From: Candidatus Thorarchaeota archaeon
GTDB taxonomy: Archaea; Asgardarchaeota; Thorarchaeia; Thorarchaeales; Thorarchaeaceae
DNA: 15,665 bases
Assembly (NCBI GenBank): GCA_016840825.1
Contig: JAEORN010000061.1
Coordinates: 1 to 15,665, forward strand
Reading direction: 5' to 3'
Shown: positions 14,356 to 15,665 of the stretch, piece after piece
Position numbering within the stretch: position 1 is the stretch's first letter
How the letters are laid out: each line of letters opens with the position of its first letter
Notes under the pieces: generated by a model
The model's database searches: none
Told to the model about the DNA's origin: nothing
Seen by the model: the letters and a program-made list of their open reading frames with translations, nothing else
Translations under genes and position numbers: made by a program

Positions 14356-14985
14356 ATGTCATTGGACACGATAACCAAGATGATTGTTGAGTTAGACATT
14401 GACAACATCAGTAAAGAAGTGCAACTTGCACTGGATAATAGCACAAATCCTCAGGATATTCTCAATGCACTTACAGCAGGGATGAATGAAGTAGGAAGCA
14501 AGTATGAACAAGGCGAGTATTTTCTCACAGAACTAGTACTTGCGGGAGAAACGATGAAAGAAGCGTTTGCTATCATAAAACCTCACCTAGTTGCGGATAA
14601 AACAAGTAGAAAACGACCAATTGTGATTGCCACAGTCCAAGGAGACAATCACGATATTGGTAAGAATATACTTGCAACCATGCTAATATCAGCAGGCATT
14701 GAGGTTATTGACCTTGGAATCGACGTGTCAAAAGATGAAATTGTAGAGGCTGTAAAGAAGCATGATGCCAAAGTCGTCGCTCTAAGCTGTCTTCTCACTA
14801 TGACAGTCAATGAGATACCTCGGGTGAGCCAAGCATTAAGAGATGCAGGTGTGCGAGATACAGTCAAGCTGATTGTAGGAGGCGCACCTCTAAGTATGGA
14901 ACTAGCAAGGGAGCTTGATGCGGACGATTATGGAACAGATGCGATAGATGGTGTGAAACGAATCAAAGCGCTCTTGGAGGGATAG
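14356..14985 (+). CDS. Corrinoid (cobalamin)-binding methyl-carrier protein
   Basis: A 209-residue protein of the methyltransferase corrinoid-protein family (MtbC/MttC/MtaC-like, B12-binding). Residues 1-80 form the helical cap domain (ALTAGMNEVGSKYEQGEYFLTELVLAGETMKEA), and 88-209 the Rossmann-like B12 domain with D97-x-H99-x-x-G102 (H99 is the expected lower cobalt ligand), S144-x-L146 and G175-G176 (IVGGAP). It carries the methyl group between a substrate methyltransferase and an acceptor. The ATG at 14356 has AGGTG six bases before it; the GTG at 14347 overlaps that site. Length is normal. The partner here is probably the divergent URO-D-family enzyme. No MttB/MtaB-type substrate enzyme and no RamA-type reactivase lies in view. 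Confidence 0.92.
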   Translation: MSLDTITKMIVELDIDNISKEVQLALDNSTNPQDILNALTAGMNEVGSKYEQGEYFLTELVLAGETMKEAFAIIKPHLVADKTSRKRPIVIATVQGDNHDIGKNILATMLISAGIEVIDLGIDVSKDEIVEAVKKHDAKVVALSCLLTMTVNEIPRVSQALRDAGVRDTVKLIVGGAPLSMELARELDADDYGTDAIDGVKRIKALLEG

Positions 14986-15023
14986 CTCTGATTCAAACCT
15001 GAAAAAAGGACCAGACTCTTGTC

Positions 15024-15039
15024 ATGATGTGGACATCAT
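15024..15039. repeat. Inverted repeat upstream of msrA, candidate operator
   Basis: ATGATGT (15024-15030) and ACATCAT (15033-15039) are exact inverted copies separated by GG. A second small hairpin, GGCG/CGCC (15046-15058), follows. The pair lies 38 bp after the corrinoid gene stop and about 135 bp before the msrA ATG. It may be the end of the corrinoid transcript or a control site. The rest of the 14986-15175 gap holds only a weak TATA-like stretch near 15137. Confidence 0.35.
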
Positions 15040-15175
15040 TCTATAGGCGCACATCGCCAAATAGTCGATTTGAATATCTACTCCTTGAAGATAACCAAAA
15101 CATGTGCAAATCTGCAAATGCAAGAGCTGATTCCCCTATCTAACTATTGAAAAGTGTAGAAACGAATCTCCGGAT

Positions 15176-15665
15176 ATGGAAGTCACTACTTTAGGAGCTG
15201 GCTGTTTCTGGTGTGTAGAGGCAGTCTATCAAGACATCATGGGTGTGGAATCGGTAGTATCTGGATACTCCGGCGGCAATGTAGAGAATCCAATCTACCA
15301 ACAAGTGAGCACTGGAAGGACCGGGCATGCCGAGGTATGTCAGATTACCTTTGATCCCGATGTCATCAGCTTTGAGGAAATTTTAGAGATCTTCTTTGAA
15401 ACTCATGATCCAACTACATTGAATCGTCAAGGTAATGATGTAGGGTCACAGTATCGTTCCGTGATCTTCTATCACGATTATGAACAGAAGAAGATAGCTG
15501 AACGAGTTCTCAAGAAGTATGATGAGAGTGGAAAATGGAAGAATCCCATTGTTACAGAGATTACTGAATTCAGGAAGTTCTATAGAGCAGAGGATTATCA
15601 TGAGAATTACTTCAAGAGCAATCCAAACCAGAGCTATTGCAGGATTATCATCAGCCCTAAGATCG
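15176..15665 (+). CDS. msrA: Peptide methionine-S-sulfoxide reductase MsrA (3' end beyond window)
   Basis: 163 codons are visible before the window ends; perhaps 10-20 residues are missing. MsrA reduces methionine-S-sulfoxide in proteins, repairing oxidative damage in the cytosol. The catalytic motif GCFWC lies at 9-13 with the nucleophile C10. Other family blocks are SGYSGG (29-34), [10 protein letters not shown] (about 43-52), [23 protein letters not shown], the EDYHENYF block and the [10 protein letters not shown] end. Additional Cys in EVCQ and SYC are candidates for recycling the sulfenic acid. The ATG at 15176 puts the Cys motif close to the N-terminus, as is normal. No strong ribosome site is visible; CTCCGG just before the ATG is not one. 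Confidence 0.93.
   Translation, partial: MEVTTLGAGCFWCVEAVYQDIMGVESVVSGYSGGNVENPIYQQVSTGRTGHAEVCQITFDPDVISFEEILEIFFETHDPTTLNRQGNDVGSQYRSVIFYHDYEQKKIAERVLKKYDESGKWKNPIVTEITEFRKFYRAEDYHENYFKSNPNQSYCRIIISPKI

Noticed and set aside
15024..15143. 39-codon frame between the corrinoid gene and msrA
   Set aside because: Its start overlaps the inverted repeat, it has no ribosome site and its product shows no recognisable pattern.
1..15665. tRNA, rRNA, CRISPR array or insertion sequence
   Set aside because: Gaps between genes were read for cloverleaf patterns, regularly spaced repeats and transposase or terminal repeats; none was found by eye, although a computed scan (tRNAscan-SE, Infernal) could pick up atypical RNAs.

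Overview
The window looks archaeal. Reading frames are preceded by GGAGG/GAGGT-type ribosome sites, GTG and TTG starts are common, A/T-rich TATA-like boxes lie at archaeal spacing, and the protein families present (membrane-anchored DUF4332 helix-hairpin-helix, NosD-like beta-helix surface protein, Lrp-like winged-helix regulator, corrinoid methyl-transfer proteins) suit an anaerobic, acetogen-like or methylotrophic archaeon. An Asgard lineage, perhaps Thorarchaeota-like, is my best guess. It rests on the style of the small and secreted proteins, not on a marker gene.

Left part (1-3790, minus strand): a metallophosphoesterase is followed by two tandem paralogous ArsB/NhaD-type membrane transporters. 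A long inverted repeat sits immediately after the last stop codon, at the window's left edge. Divergent from these (3946-7222, plus strand) are a GlcD/D-lactate-dehydrogenase-like FAD oxidoreductase and a major facilitator transporter with a TTG start; a hairpin plus pyrimidine tract lies between them.

Middle part (7226-10587): a small Cys-rich protein (minus) and a secreted protein (plus) diverge from a strikingly symmetrical intergenic region. It has two mirror-image TATA-like arms, a central palindrome, an 18-bp palindrome and an 11-bp hairpin. Next come a 405-aa regulator made of two winged-helix/effector-like halves, a gene-free 235-bp stretch, a YgbA-family Cys protein (linked to nitric oxide stress in enterobacteria) whose TATA-like box is bracketed by an 8-bp inverted repeat, and a small protein of unknown function.

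Right part (10722-15665): a membrane-anchored DUF4332 protein faces, tail to tail, a minus-strand set of a 96-aa unknown protein and a NosD-like membrane-anchored beta-helix protein. A URO-D-family methyltransferase candidate (minus) diverges from a corrinoid-binding protein (plus); together they could form a corrinoid methyl-transfer pair. The window ends inside msrA (methionine sulfoxide reductase).

No rRNA, tRNA, CRISPR array or insertion sequence was recognised. The most unusual items are the mirror-symmetrical promoter region at 7582-7732, the double Lrp-like regulator, YgbA with an operator-like repeat around its TATA box, and the URO-D/corrinoid pair.
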